From positions 806,001 to 870,000 of the forward strand of contig NZ_NOXW01000021.1 in NCBI RefSeq assembly GCF_002251855.1: a stretch of 64,000 nt of DNA, given 5' to 3'. Both the position numbers and the translations under genes were made by a program. Below the pieces are notes generated by a model. That model did not search any database, was not told the origin of the DNA, and saw nothing but the letters and a program-made list of their open reading frames with translations. The first letter of the stretch is position 1. Each line of letters starts with the position of its first letter. Of the stretch, positions 17,637 to 27,024 are shown piece after piece. This DNA is from Rhodoferax sp. TH121 (GTDB taxonomy: Bacteria > Pseudomonadota > Gammaproteobacteria > Burkholderiales > Burkholderiaceae_C).

Positions 17637-19130
17637 ATGCTCAAGAAACTAGCCTGGAGCGTACTGGCCTTGCTGCTGGTGCTGGTGGCCGTCCTGGCCC
17701 TCAACACCGTGCGCAAGGGCTCGCGCCAGCTTGACGTGCCACCGGTGCCTGTGGTGGCCGTGGACGAGGCCGGGGCCGCCCAACGCCTGGCCGAGGCGGT
17801 ACGCTTGCGCACCATCTCGTCCCGCGACGACGCCGAACTCAACGCCGACCAGTTCAAGCAACTGCACGCGCTCTTGCAGGCCAAGTTCCCCAAGGTCCAC
17901 GCCGCGCTCAAGCGCGAGGTGGTGGGGAACTTCAGCCTGCTCTACACCTGGCCCGGCAGCAAACCGGATGCCCAGCCCATTTTGCTGATGGCGCACCAAG
18001 ACGTGGTGCCCATTGCACCGGGGACCGAGAAAAACTGGCAAACCGAACCCTTTGCAGGGCAGGTCAAAGACGGTTTTGTCTGGGGCCGTGGCGCCTGGGA
18101 CGACAAGGGCAACCTCATGGCCCAGCTCGAAGCGCTGGAGATGCTGATTGCTAGCGGCTACCAGCCCGAGCGAACTGTCTACCTGGCCTTTGGTGCGGAT
18201 GAAGAGGTGGGCGGCCACCGCGGTGCGGAGAAGATTGCGGCCTTGCTGAAAGAGCGCAAGGTGCGGCTGGACTTTGTCATCGACGAGGGCCTGCTGATCA
18301 CCGAAGGCATCATGCCCGGCCCCAAAGCGCCTGCAGCACTGATTGGTGTGGCCGAAAAAGGCTACCTCACCGTGGTGCTCAAGATGGCGGCCACGCCCGG
18401 CCATTCATCCATGCCGCCGCCCAAGGGCCAAAGTGCCATTGCCATGCTGAGTGCGGCGCTCAAGCGCATTGATGACGAGCAGTTGCCTGCCGGCATCCGC
18501 GGTGTGGCGGCCGACATGTTTGCCACCATCGCGCCCGAGATGAGCGGTTTCTCCCGCGTGGCGCTGTCCAACCTCTGGTTGTTCGGCCCCATCGTGCAGA
18601 AGCAGCTGGAGAATGGCGCCGGTACGAACGCCGTCATGCGCACCACCACCGCGTTGACCATCGTGAACGCCGGCAACAAGGAAAACGTGCTGCCCGGCAA
18701 TGCCGAGGCCACGGTCAACTTCCGCCTGCTGCCCGGAGACACCAAGGACATGGTGGTGGAACGCACCCGTGCTCTGGTGGCCGATACGACCAAGACCGAC
18801 AAGTTCGAGTTGTTTGCACTTCCTGGCGGCTCCGAGGCTTCCAAGGTTACGCCGGTGGATTCCGCGCAGTACGCCCTCATCAACCGCACGGTGCGTGAGG
18901 TGTTCCCCGGTACGCTGGTGGCACCGGGCCTGATGCTCGGCGCGACCGATTCAATCCATTTCAGTGACATCAGTGACCACATCTTCAAGTTCTCGCCCGT
19001 GCGCGCCGGGCCGGAAGACCTGTCGCGCTTTCACGGCACCAACGAACGCATCGCGGTCAGCAACTACGCCGAACTGATCCGCTTCTACCACCGCCTTGTC
19101 ACGCAGGGTGCGAAGGCCACCCAACCCTGA
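17637..19130 (+). CDS. M20-family (carboxypeptidase PM20D1-like) metallopeptidase, membrane-anchored
   Basis: A 497-residue protein. One N-terminal hydrophobic helix (about residues 5-25) should anchor it with the enzyme facing the periplasm. Zinc ligands of the M20 fold are seen: His in LLMAHQDVVP, Asp in GRGAWDDKGN, and the Glu pair in FGADEEVGGHRG. The lid domain includes TPGHSSMPP. Length and layout resemble mammalian PM20D1 and yeast CPS1, which hydrolyse N-acyl amino acids or peptides. Starts at ATG 17637, 14 bases after the fadB-like gene. Its position in a beta-oxidation cluster hints at release of acyl groups from N-acyl amino acids, but this is inference. Confidence 0.85.
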   Translation: MLKKLAWSVLALLLVLVAVLALNTVRKGSRQLDVPPVPVVAVDEAGAAQRLAEAVRLRTISSRDDAELNADQFKQLHALLQAKFPKVHAALKREVVGNFSLLYTWPGSKPDAQPILLMAHQDVVPIAPGTEKNWQTEPFAGQVKDGFVWGRGAWDDKGNLMAQLEALEMLIASGYQPERTVYLAFGADEEVGGHRGAEKIAALLKERKVRLDFVIDEGLLITEGIMPGPKAPAALIGVAEKGYLTVVLKMAATPGHSSMPPPKGQSAIAMLSAALKRIDDEQLPAGIRGVAADMFATIAPEMSGFSRVALSNLWLFGPIVQKQLENGAGTNAVMRTTTALTIVNAGNKENVLPGNAEATVNFRLLPGDTKDMVVERTRALVADTTKTDKFELFALPGGSEASKVTPVDSAQYALINRTVREVFPGTLVAPGLMLGATDSIHFSDISDHIFKFSPVRAGPEDLSRFHGTNERIAVSNYAELIRFYHRLVTQGAKATQP

Positions 19131-19161
19131 CCGTATTTGACCGAATTTAGGAGAGACCACC

Positions 19162-20337
19162 ATGACATCCGCAGTTATCGTTTCCACCGCGCGCACCCCT
19201 CTGGCCAAGAGCTGGAAGGGCTCCTTCAACATGACCCATGGCGCCACGCTGGGCGGCCACGCCGTGGAGCACGCTATTTCCAGAGCTGGCATCGAAGCCG
19301 CCGAGGTGGACGACGTCATCATGGGCTGCGCCACGCCCGAAGGTGCCACCGGCGCCAACATCGCGCGCCAAATCGCCCTGCGCGCAGGTTGCCCCGTCAC
19401 CGTGTCTGGCATGACCATCAACCGCTTTTGCTCCTCCGGCTTGCAAACCATAGCCACCGCCGCCCAGCGCATCATTGCCAACGAAGGCGACATCTATGTG
19501 GCTGGTGGCGTGGAAGCCATCTCGTGCGTGCAGCAAGAGATGAACATTCACATGCTCAACGACCCATGGCTGAGCAAAAACAAGCCTGAAATTTATTGGA
19601 ACATGCTGCAAACGGCAGAGAACGTGGCCAAGCGCTACAACATCAGCCGCGACGCCATGGACGAGTACGGTGCCGCCAGCCAGCAGAAGGCCACCGCCGC
19701 GCTTGCTGCTGGCCTGTTCAAAGACGAAATCGCCCCCATCACTGTCACCATGGGCGTGGCCGACAAGGTCATGGGCCTCATGAGCAAACAAGTCACTGTC
19801 AGCGATGACGAAGGCATCCGCGCCGGTACCACCAAAGAAGGCATCAGCGGCTTACGCTCTGCCGTGCCTGGCGGCCTGATCACCGCCGGCAACGCCAGCC
19901 AGTTCTCCGACGGTGGCGGCGCCGTGGTCGTGATGCACGAAAAGCTGGCCGAACAGAAGGGCCTCAAGCCCCTGGGCCGCTTCCTGGGTTTTGCCGTAGC
20001 CGGTTGCGAACCTGACGAAATGGGCATTGGCCCCGTCTTCGCCATCCCCAAGGTTTTGAAGCGTCTGGGTCTGGGCATGAACGACATTGACCTGTGGGAG
20101 CTCAACGAAGCCTTTGCTGTGCAAGTGATCTACTGCCGTGACAAGCTGGGCATCCCTGCCGACAAGTTGAACGTGAACGGCGGCGCCATTGCTGTGGGTC
20201 ACCCCTACGGTGTGTCGGGCCAACGCCTGACTGGCCACGCCCTCATCGAAGGCAAACGCCGTGGCGCCAAACGGGTCTGTGTGACCATGTGTATTGGTGG
20301 TGGCATGGGCGCAGCTGGGGTGTTTGAAGTGCTGTAA
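19162..20337 (+). CDS. Acetyl-CoA C-acyltransferase (thiolase)
   Basis: A 391-residue thiolase. The nucleophilic Cys is in NRFCSSGLQ at about residue 90, the His in [14 protein letters not shown] at about 350, and the second Cys in [11 protein letters not shown] near the end. It cleaves 3-ketoacyl-CoA to acetyl-CoA and a shortened acyl-CoA. A TAGGAG site precedes the ATG. With the fadB-like and dehydrogenase genes it completes a beta-oxidation set. A strong terminator follows, so the transcript ends here. Confidence 0.93.
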   Translation: MTSAVIVSTARTPLAKSWKGSFNMTHGATLGGHAVEHAISRAGIEAAEVDDVIMGCATPEGATGANIARQIALRAGCPVTVSGMTINRFCSSGLQTIATAAQRIIANEGDIYVAGGVEAISCVQQEMNIHMLNDPWLSKNKPEIYWNMLQTAENVAKRYNISRDAMDEYGAASQQKATAALAAGLFKDEIAPITVTMGVADKVMGLMSKQVTVSDDEGIRAGTTKEGISGLRSAVPGGLITAGNASQFSDGGGAVVVMHEKLAEQKGLKPLGRFLGFAVAGCEPDEMGIGPVFAIPKVLKRLGLGMNDIDLWELNEAFAVQVIYCRDKLGIPADKLNVNGGAIAVGHPYGVSGQRLTGHALIEGKRRGAKRVCVTMCIGGGMGAAGVFEVL

Positions 20338-20361
20338 ACGCGCCGCCGCATTTGCCATGCC

Positions 20362-20390
20362 AAAGGCCACCGGAGACGGTGGCCTTTTTT
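20362..20390 (+). terminator. Rho-independent terminator after the thiolase gene
   Basis: An 11-bp stem AAAGGCCACCG / CGGTGGCCTTT with loop GAGA and a T-run. It starts 24 bases after the thiolase stop. Confidence 0.92.
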
Positions 20391-20491
20391 ATTGCGCTTC
20401 ACACAGACTTCATGGTGGCTGCACGTCGCCATCACATTGGCATCGCCGTGGCTCCAGACACTTCCCGCTCATGCAACAACAAGGAGCTGGA

Positions 20492-21793
20492 ATGAAGAAC
20501 GCATTGCTTGTGAAATGCGCCATAGTCGCGGTACTGGGGCTTGTACTCTGGTTTCCGCTGATGATGATCGAGAACACCATTCAGGAGCGCACCCGTTACC
20601 GCGAAGAAGCCGTACAAGCCATTGCCGCCAGTTCTGCCGGCGAACAAAAGCTGTGGGGCCCGGTGCTGACCATCACCGTGGAGGAAGAGTTTGACGAAAC
20701 CGTGAGCGGCTGGATCAAGTCAGGTACCGTGGCAGGTACCACCCGCAAAACACGCAAACACATGCTGCAGGTGATACCGTCGGCGGTCGATTTGAAGGGC
20801 CACATGGAGGTCGAGCGGCGCAAGCTGGGCTTGTTCAGTACACCCGTGTTTGAACTCAACGCCACGCTCAGCGGCCATTACGTGGCCCCCACGGCCAAAG
20901 ACCTGCCAGGCCTGGGGCCCAATGCCCGGCTCAAATGGGGCGCCCCGGTGTTGAGCGTGGGTGTGGGCGATGCGCGCGGCATTGCCGGTGCACCCGTGGC
21001 AATGCTGGCCGGGAGCACGCTGGCCATCGAGGGCGGCAGCGAGGTGAAAGACTTTGAAGGCGGCTTTCATGGCGTCGCTGGCAATGTGCACCTGGACGGG
21101 AGTGCCAAGACCTTGCCATTTACCGTGACGGTGCGTTTGGTCGGTACCAGCGTCTTCGGCTTTGTTCCGGTGGGTGAGGTGGTGACCGCCAACCTGAGCA
21201 GCAACTGGCCGCACCCCAGCTTTGGGGGCGACTTTTTGCCACGCACCCGGTCTGTACAAAATACTGGGTTCAACGCCCAGTGGGGCACCACAGCGCTTGC
21301 GTCCAACGGCGGTGCCACGGCACAAGGGTTTCAGGTGCGCCTGATTGAACCGGTCGATGTGTACCAGCAGGCCACGCGCTCAGTGAAATATGGTTTCCTG
21401 TTCATCGCGCTGAGTTTCGCCGCCTTCTTTGTGTTTGAACAACTCAAGAACCTGCGCATCCACCCCATCCAGTACCTGCTGGTCGGCCTGGCCCAAGCGG
21501 TGTTCTTTCTGTTGCTCACCAGCTTGTCCGAGCACATGGCCTTTGCCGTGGCCTACGGCGTGTCCGCCACGGCGTCGGTGGTCTTGGTGGGCATCTACCT
21601 GGCGTCTGTGCTGCGTGGTGCCTCGCGGGCTGTAGGCTTCAGCACCGCCATGGGCACGCTCTACGCAGCCTTGTTCGGCATCCTGCAGTCGGAACAAAAC
21701 GCACTGTTGCTTGGCTCGGTGTTGATGTTCTTGCTGCTGGCTGCGGTGATGCTGGGGACGCGCAAGGTGGATTGGTATGGGCAGGTCACCTAG
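20492..21793 (+). CDS. creD: Inner membrane protein CreD family
   Basis: A 433-residue protein. The N-terminal membrane helix is followed by MMIENTIQERTRYREEAVQAIA and WGPVLTI, the CreD signature. A large periplasmic domain spans about residues 45-310, and five hydrophobic helices form the C-terminus (from about VKYGFLFIALSFAAFFVFE). In E. coli, CreD belongs to the CreBC regulon and affects envelope integrity and beta-lactam response; no creBC genes are nearby. ATG 20492 is chosen for its AAGGAG ribosome site. Confidence 0.88.
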   Translation: MKNALLVKCAIVAVLGLVLWFPLMMIENTIQERTRYREEAVQAIAASSAGEQKLWGPVLTITVEEEFDETVSGWIKSGTVAGTTRKTRKHMLQVIPSAVDLKGHMEVERRKLGLFSTPVFELNATLSGHYVAPTAKDLPGLGPNARLKWGAPVLSVGVGDARGIAGAPVAMLAGSTLAIEGGSEVKDFEGGFHGVAGNVHLDGSAKTLPFTVTVRLVGTSVFGFVPVGEVVTANLSSNWPHPSFGGDFLPRTRSVQNTGFNAQWGTTALASNGGATAQGFQVRLIEPVDVYQQATRSVKYGFLFIALSFAAFFVFEQLKNLRIHPIQYLLVGLAQAVFFLLLTSLSEHMAFAVAYGVSATASVVLVGIYLASVLRGASRAVGFSTAMGTLYAALFGILQSEQNALLLGSVLMFLLLAAVMLGTRKVDWYGQVT

Positions 21794-21841
21794 CGGACAC
21801 CGGTAGTTAGCCAGTCACCAACATTGCAGGAAAATCTCTCC

Positions 21842-23689
21842 ATGACCCTTCGCACGACCCTAGATTTCCTTCTCAACGACTGGCTCGACACTGCGGCTTT
21901 GACCGAGCGTGAGCGCTTTACAGACCACAATCGCGAGACCTTTGGCGCGGTGTTGGACACCTGCGAGCGAATTGCGCGGGAGAAGTACGCGCCGTTCAAC
22001 CGGCTGGCCGATGTGGAAGAGCCGCGCACGGTGACAGAGCCGGACGGCAGCCTGCGGGTGGTGTTGCCGCGGGCTACGCACGATGCGCAGAAGGCCTATG
22101 CCGAATCCGGCATGTTGTCGGCCGCGCAGGATTACGACTTGGGCGGCATGCAGCTGCCGTACAGCGTGGAGGCGGCGGCCAATGCCTTCTTTGCCTGTGC
22201 GTCGGTCAGCATGGGCACCGGCTTGCTGACCACGGGCAACGCCAACTTGCTGATGGTGCACGGCACGAACATGCAAAAAGAGGTGTTTGCCAAAAACGAG
22301 TTTTCGGGTCGCTGGTCGGGCACGATGTGTCTGTCTGAGCCGCAAGCCGGTTCGTCCTTGAGCGACGTGGCGACGCGCGCTGTACCGGACGGTGCAGATT
22401 TTGAAAGCGACCCGCTGGGCCCGCGCTACCGCCTCAAGGGCAACAAGATGTGGATCTCGTCAGGTGAGCACGAGATCAACGAGAACATCATCCACCTGGT
22501 GCTGGCCAAGATTCCCGATGCGGACGGCAAGCTGGTGCCCGGCACGCGCGGCATTTCGCTATTCATCGTTCCCAAGAAGATGGTCAACCCCCAGGGCGAG
22601 CTGACCGGTGTGCGCAATGACGTGGCGCTGGCCGGCCTGAACCACAAGCTGGGCTGGCGCGGCACCACCAACACGCTGCTGAACTTTGGTGAAGGCAAGT
22701 TCCCGGTGGATGGCCAAGCTGGTGCCGTGGGCTACCTGGTGGGCCAGCCCGGCAAGGGCCTGGCCTGTATGTTCCACATGATGAACGAGGCGCGCATTGG
22801 CGTGGGCATGGCGGCCACCATGCTGGGCATGGCGGGCTACTACGCATCGTTGGACTACGCCAAGAACCGCCCGCAGGGCCGCCCGATCACCGGCGCCGGG
22901 AAGGACGCAGCTGCGCCTCAAACCCGCATCATCGAACACGCCGATGTGAAGCGCATGCTGCTGGCGCAAAAGGCTTATACCGAAGGCGCGCTGGCGCTGG
23001 AGCTGTATTGCGCGCGCTTGGTGGACGAGCATCACACGGCGGGCGGCGAAGCTGCCGAGGAAGCCCGCCTGTTGTTGGAAGTGCTGACGCCCATTGCCAA
23101 GAGCTGGCCCAGCGAATGGTGTCTGGAGGCCAACAGCCTGGCCATCCAGGTGCATGGCGGCTACGGCTACACGCGCGACTTCCCGGTGGAGCAGTACTGG
23201 CGCGACAACCGCCTCAACATGATCCACGAAGGCACGCACGGCATCCAGGGCATGGATCTGTTGGGCCGCAAAGTGCTGATGGAGGAGGGCAAAGGCCTGC
23301 AGCTGCTGGCCCACCGCATGCAAGCCACCATCCACCGCAGCAGCGGCATTCCGGCGCTAGCGGCGCACGCCAAGGCGCTGGGCCGCGCGCTGCAGGACGT
23401 GAGCACCGCGACGCAGCAGGCCTGGTCCACCGGCGTGCCGACCGAGGCGCTGGCCAATGCCGTGCCATATATGCAAGCCTTTGGCCACACGGTGCTGGCC
23501 TGGATTTGGCTGGACGTGGCCGCCTGCGCGCTGGACAACGACCCGAAACAGACCGAACTCAGCACCCAGGGCCGGGTGGGCTGCGCGCGTTTCTTCTTCC
23601 ATTACGAGCTGCCAAAAATCGGAGCGTGGCTGGGTGTGGTGCAATCACGGGATCTGACCTGTGCATCATTTCCCGAAGGAGCTTTCTGA
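21842..23689 (+). CDS. Acyl-CoA dehydrogenase with C-terminal extension (DmdC/FadE-like)
   Basis: A 615-residue flavoprotein. The N-terminal helical domain begins TLRTTLDFLLNDW, followed by the FAD-binding centre with CLSEPQAGSSLSDVATRA and KMWISSGEHE. The C-terminal helical domain contains IQVHGGYGYTRDFPVEQYWRDNR, where the catalytic base region lies. An extra C-terminal part (about 480-615) places it with the 590-620-residue group that includes 3-(methylthio)propanoyl-CoA dehydrogenase. It introduces the trans-2 double bond into acyl-CoA. The stop overlaps the next small gene by one base. Confidence 0.9.
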   Translation: MTLRTTLDFLLNDWLDTAALTERERFTDHNRETFGAVLDTCERIAREKYAPFNRLADVEEPRTVTEPDGSLRVVLPRATHDAQKAYAESGMLSAAQDYDLGGMQLPYSVEAAANAFFACASVSMGTGLLTTGNANLLMVHGTNMQKEVFAKNEFSGRWSGTMCLSEPQAGSSLSDVATRAVPDGADFESDPLGPRYRLKGNKMWISSGEHEINENIIHLVLAKIPDADGKLVPGTRGISLFIVPKKMVNPQGELTGVRNDVALAGLNHKLGWRGTTNTLLNFGEGKFPVDGQAGAVGYLVGQPGKGLACMFHMMNEARIGVGMAATMLGMAGYYASLDYAKNRPQGRPITGAGKDAAAPQTRIIEHADVKRMLLAQKAYTEGALALELYCARLVDEHHTAGGEAAEEARLLLEVLTPIAKSWPSEWCLEANSLAIQVHGGYGYTRDFPVEQYWRDNRLNMIHEGTHGIQGMDLLGRKVLMEEGKGLQLLAHRMQATIHRSSGIPALAAHAKALGRALQDVSTATQQAWSTGVPTEALANAVPYMQAFGHTVLAWIWLDVAACALDNDPKQTELSTQGRVGCARFFFHYELPKIGAWLGVVQSRDLTCASFPEGAF

Positions 23690-23919
23690 TGGCATTTTTT
23701 AAGAAGTACAACGGCACCACCAACACCAAGCTGCTGCGCATCGAGCGGCTGATCTGGACGCTGATCTATGGCGGCCTGCTGGCCATTGTGTTGGGTGCTT
23801 TTGTGGACCAACAAGAGGCGCAGGACGCTGGCCTGTTCTACAACTTGGGTGGCCTAGCCGTGGCGGCCGGTGTGGTGCTGATTTACGTGCGCTCCCGCAT
23901 GCGCGAAGAAGACCACTAA
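23689..23919 (+). CDS. Small two-helix membrane protein, unknown function
   Basis: A 76-residue protein starting at ATG 23689, which overlaps the dehydrogenase stop (TGATG). A GAAGGAG site lies just upstream. There are two hydrophobic helices, at about 20-40 (LIWTLIYGGLLAIVLGAF) and 50-68 (GLAVAAGVVLIYV). The N-terminus is basic (FFKKYNGTTNTK) and the end is charged (RSRMREEDH). No family is recognised. The tight coupling suggests cotranslation with the dehydrogenase. Confidence 0.75.
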   Translation: MAFFKKYNGTTNTKLLRIERLIWTLIYGGLLAIVLGAFVDQQEAQDAGLFYNLGGLAVAAGVVLIYVRSRMREEDH

Positions 23920-24037
23920 GACCTGCCGCGTATCGCGCCGGAGACATGCGAGCGATGCACGCTTGCGCACAATCGTCGGCGCACTGCCGCCCTCCGGGCG
24001 GCGCATTGTTTTTACCCATTCCAACGAGGCAGATCGC

Positions 24038-24829
24038 ATGACACGCACCATCCAGCAACTCTTTGACCTGACCGGCAAGACCGCCTTGATCACTGGTGGC
24101 TCACGCGGCCTCGGTCTGCAACTGGCGCACGCGCTGGGCGAGGCTGGCGCCAAGGTGATGATCAGCTCGCGCAAGGCCGAAGACCTGGAGCAGGCCTGTG
24201 CCGAGCTGCAGGCCGCCGGCATAGACGCGCGCTGGATTGCCGCCGACTGCGCCAAGGACAGCGAAATCACGCGCCTGGCCGAAGAAACCCTGCAGCGCAT
24301 GGGCGATGTGGACATTCTGGTCAACAACGCCGGTGCCTCCTGGGGCTCGCCGGCCGAGGACCACCCGGTCGAGGCCTGGGACAAGGTGATGAACCTTAAC
24401 GTGCGCGGCTATTTCTTGCTGAGCCAAATCATTGCCAAGAAGAGCATGATTCCGCGCAAGAGCGGGCGCATCATCAACGTGGCCTCCATCGCCGGCCTGA
24501 ACGGCAACCCCGAAGGCATGACCACCATTGCCTACAACACCTCCAAGGGCGCGGTGGTCAACTTCACGCGCACGCTGGGCGCGGAATGGGGCAAGTACAA
24601 CATCACCGTCAATGCCATCTGCCCGGGCTTCTTCCCCAGCAAGATGACCTATGGCCTGCTCAAGGCCATGGGCGAAGACAAGCTGGCTGCCGCCGCACCG
24701 CTCAAGCGCCTGGGCGACGACGAGGACCTGAAAGGTCTGGCCGTGCTCTACGCGTCGGACGCTGGCAAGCACATCACTGGCCAGTGGCTGGCGGTGGATG
24801 GCGGTGTTAGCGTCGTCACCGGAGGCTGA
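24038..24829 (+). CDS. SDR-family oxidoreductase
   Basis: A 263-residue classical short-chain dehydrogenase. The cofactor loop is TGGSRGLG at about residue 18, NNAGAS is at about 95, the catalytic Ser is in INVASIAGL, and YNTSK supplies Tyr and Lys. The C-terminus AVDGGVSVVTGG is typical. It is closest in look to the gluconate 5-dehydrogenase/3-oxoacyl reductase branch, so a 3-hydroxyacyl or sugar-acid substrate is possible. Start at ATG 24038; the upstream 118 bases hold a GC-rich hairpin around 23983-24005 with a short T-run. Confidence 0.88.
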   Translation: MTRTIQQLFDLTGKTALITGGSRGLGLQLAHALGEAGAKVMISSRKAEDLEQACAELQAAGIDARWIAADCAKDSEITRLAEETLQRMGDVDILVNNAGASWGSPAEDHPVEAWDKVMNLNVRGYFLLSQIIAKKSMIPRKSGRIINVASIAGLNGNPEGMTTIAYNTSKGAVVNFTRTLGAEWGKYNITVNAICPGFFPSKMTYGLLKAMGEDKLAAAAPLKRLGDDEDLKGLAVLYASDAGKHITGQWLAVDGGVSVVTGG

Positions 24830-24834
24830 GCGTG

Positions 24835-25287
24835 ATGTGGGAGCAGGCCCTGGGCTTTGGCGTCGAGATTCCCTTTGTTACGCACCTGGGCTTTGCGCTT
24901 ACGGCCTTTGCCGACGGGCGCTCGGAAATCGTCTACACGCCCAAGGCCGAGCACCTCAATTCCTTCAACGTCACCCATGGCGGCGCGCTGATGACGCTGC
25001 TGGATGTAAGCATGGCCACGGCGGCCCGCAGCGTGGCGCCGGAGCAGGGTGCAGTCACTATCGAGATGAAAACCAGCTTCATGCAGCCCGCGGTGGGCAC
25101 GCTCACCGCGCGTGGCGAACTGATGCACCGCACCGCCACCATGGCCTTTACCCAGGCCACGGTCTTCGATGCCGACGGCAAGCCCTGCGCGCACGCCACC
25201 GGCACCTTCAAATACCTCAAGCGCCTGGCCACGGGCAGTCGCAGCGTGAACCCGCTGAATCCGCCCGACGCCATCGCCACCGATTGA
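24835..25287 (+). CDS. PaaI-family hotdog thioesterase
   Basis: A 150-residue hotdog-fold protein. The active-site region NSFNVTHGGALMTLLDVSMATAA is the PaaI signature (HGG with a following Asp). MKTSFMQPAVG and THRTAT-like strands follow. It should hydrolyse an acyl-CoA or phenylacetyl-type CoA thioester in the cytoplasm. The start is GTG 24832 or the next codon ATG 24835; the ATG is used. Three to five bases separate it from the SDR gene, so the two are one operon. Confidence 0.87.
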   Translation: MWEQALGFGVEIPFVTHLGFALTAFADGRSEIVYTPKAEHLNSFNVTHGGALMTLLDVSMATAARSVAPEQGAVTIEMKTSFMQPAVGTLTARGELMHRTATMAFTQATVFDADGKPCAHATGTFKYLKRLATGSRSVNPLNPPDAIATD

Positions 25288-25320
25288 TTGAGAGCGAAAT
25301 AGGCACCTAGCCCCCGCGGA

Positions 25321-25355
25321 ATATGCGCAAGCAGCTATCAAAAGAATAGCAATCA
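25321..25355 (-). repeat. Dispersed hairpin repeat, copy 3 (intergenic)
   Basis: On the minus strand: ATTGCTAT-N7-ATAGC-TGCTTGCGCA. It is one of the two copies outside genes and the closest to the consensus. It sits just before the ribosome site of the AidB-like gene. Confidence 0.8.
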
Positions 25356-25368
25356 TCAGGAGCAACGC

Positions 25369-27024
25369 ATGGCCAGTCCGACGCTGAATTACATCAGCAC
25401 CCATACCGTGTTCAACCAGGCCGAACCTCTGGTGGGCCGCAATCTCTTCAGTGGCAACCAGGCCCTGCAGAGCGCGCTGAAATTCAACGCGCCCACGCTG
25501 GACACCGCCAGCCTGCACGCCCTGGGCGCCCAGATGGGCAGCGCCGAGATGCAGACCCACGCGCGCCTGGCCAATGTGTACACCCCCGTTCTGCATAGCC
25601 ATGACCGCATGGGTCACCGCGTGGACCAAGTGGAATTCCACCCCAGCTACCACGCGCTGATGACGGCCGCCGCAGAGGCTGGTTTGCATGGCACGCCGTG
25701 GACGGACAAGGTGCACGGCCACACCCGCCGCGCTGCCGCCTTCATGCTGTTTACGGAGGCGGAGCCGTCGATCCTGTGCCCCATCTCCATGACTTATGCC
25801 GTCATGGCCGCGCTGCCGGGCAATGCCGCCATCTTCAAGGACTGGGCGCCGGGTCTGACGGCGCGTGCTTACGACCCCGCCTTCAAGCCCTTTGGCAAAA
25901 AGGCAGGCCTGACCATGGGCATGGGCATGACGGAGAAGCAGGGCGGTTCCGACGTGCGGGCCAATACCACCCAGGCCTTCCCCGACGGGCAGGACGCTTG
26001 GGGCCAGCGCTACACCTTGGTGGGGCACAAATGGTTTTTCTCGGCCCCCATGTGTGATGCCTTCTTGGTGCTGGCACAGACGCCGGCCGGTCTGTCGTGC
26101 TTTTTCATTCCGCGTATCCTGCCCGACGGCAGCACCAACACCATCCGCATCCAGCGCCTGAAAGACAAGCTGGGCAACAAGGCCAACGCCAGCTCCGAGG
26201 TGGAGTTTCTCAACGCCACCGCCTGGCTGGTGGGCGAAGAGGGCAGGGGCGTACCGCAGATTCTGGAAATGGGCACCATGACGCGGCTGGACTGTGCGCT
26301 GGGCACCAGCGGCCTGATGCGCCAGGCGCTCAGCATCGCGCTGCACCACACGGCGCAGCGCCACGCCTTTGGCAAGCGATTGATCGAGCAGCCGCTGATG
26401 CGCAATGTGCTGGCCGACCTTGCTATCGAAAGCGAAGCTGCTTGCGCACTATCCATGAGGCTTGCACGCTCTTTTGACCATAAAGATGACGCTCACGAGC
26501 TACTCATGGGCCGCCTGCTCACGCCGATTGCCAAGTTCTGGATCTGCAAGCGCGGCGCCGCCTTTGCGCAAGAAGCCATGGAATGCCTGGGCGGCAACGG
26601 CTATGTGGAGGAGGGCGGCGAAGGCACCATGGCCCGCATCTACCGCGAGATGCCGCTCAACTCCATCTGGGAAGGCGCGGGCAACATCATGGCCTTGGAC
26701 CTGCTGCGCGCGCTGCGCAAGGGCGACGTGGCCGCTGCGTTGGCGCGCGAGCTGGCGCCGGCCCAAGGAGCGCACCCAGCGCTGGACCGCCTGGCTGCCG
26801 CATTGCCTAGCCGCGTGGAGCTGATGGCCAATGAAATGGAAGCACGCCGCCTGGCCCAAGACGTGGCGCTGGCCGTGCAGGCTGCGCTGCTGTGCCAGTC
26901 CGCACCGTCATCCGTGTTCAGTGCGTTTTGTGATTCCCGTCTGGCGGGCAACTGGGGCCACACCTTCGGCACCCTGGGCGCCGACACCGACTTTGACAGC
27001 ATTATTGAAAGGGCCATGCCATGA
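25369..27024 (+). CDS. AidB-like acyl-CoA dehydrogenase
   Basis: A 551-residue flavoprotein of the AidB/isovaleryl-CoA dehydrogenase branch. The AidB-type N-terminal domain (HTVFNQAEPLVGRNLFSG) is present. MGMGMTEKQGGSDVRANTT and KWFFSAPMCDAF form the FAD site, and ECLGGNGYVEEGGEGTMARIYREMP is the C-terminal hallmark. E. coli AidB binds DNA and FAD during the alkylation response; related proteins act on branched or short acyl-CoAs. The thioesterase and GST neighbours favour a metabolic or detoxification role. A repeat copy encodes AIESEAACALS at 26420-26454. A CAGGAG site precedes the ATG. Confidence 0.9.
   Translation: MASPTLNYISTHTVFNQAEPLVGRNLFSGNQALQSALKFNAPTLDTASLHALGAQMGSAEMQTHARLANVYTPVLHSHDRMGHRVDQVEFHPSYHALMTAAAEAGLHGTPWTDKVHGHTRRAAAFMLFTEAEPSILCPISMTYAVMAALPGNAAIFKDWAPGLTARAYDPAFKPFGKKAGLTMGMGMTEKQGGSDVRANTTQAFPDGQDAWGQRYTLVGHKWFFSAPMCDAFLVLAQTPAGLSCFFIPRILPDGSTNTIRIQRLKDKLGNKANASSEVEFLNATAWLVGEEGRGVPQILEMGTMTRLDCALGTSGLMRQALSIALHHTAQRHAFGKRLIEQPLMRNVLADLAIESEAACALSMRLARSFDHKDDAHELLMGRLLTPIAKFWICKRGAAFAQEAMECLGGNGYVEEGGEGTMARIYREMPLNSIWEGAGNIMALDLLRALRKGDVAAALARELAPAQGAHPALDRLAAALPSRVELMANEMEARRLAQDVALAVQAALLCQSAPSSVFSAFCDSRLAGNWGHTFGTLGADTDFDSIIERAMP
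26420..26454 (+). repeat. Dispersed hairpin repeat, copy 4 (in aidB-like gene)
   Basis: GCTAT-N7-GAAGC-TGCTTGCGCA-CTATCC. The tail is an exact match to the consensus. In frame it encodes A-I-E-S-E-A-A-C-A-L-S. Confidence 0.75.

Noticed and set aside
23983..24010. GC-rich hairpin with short T-run as a terminator before the SDR gene
   Set aside because: The stem is imperfectly placed and the T-run is interrupted; it is too weak to list as a feature.
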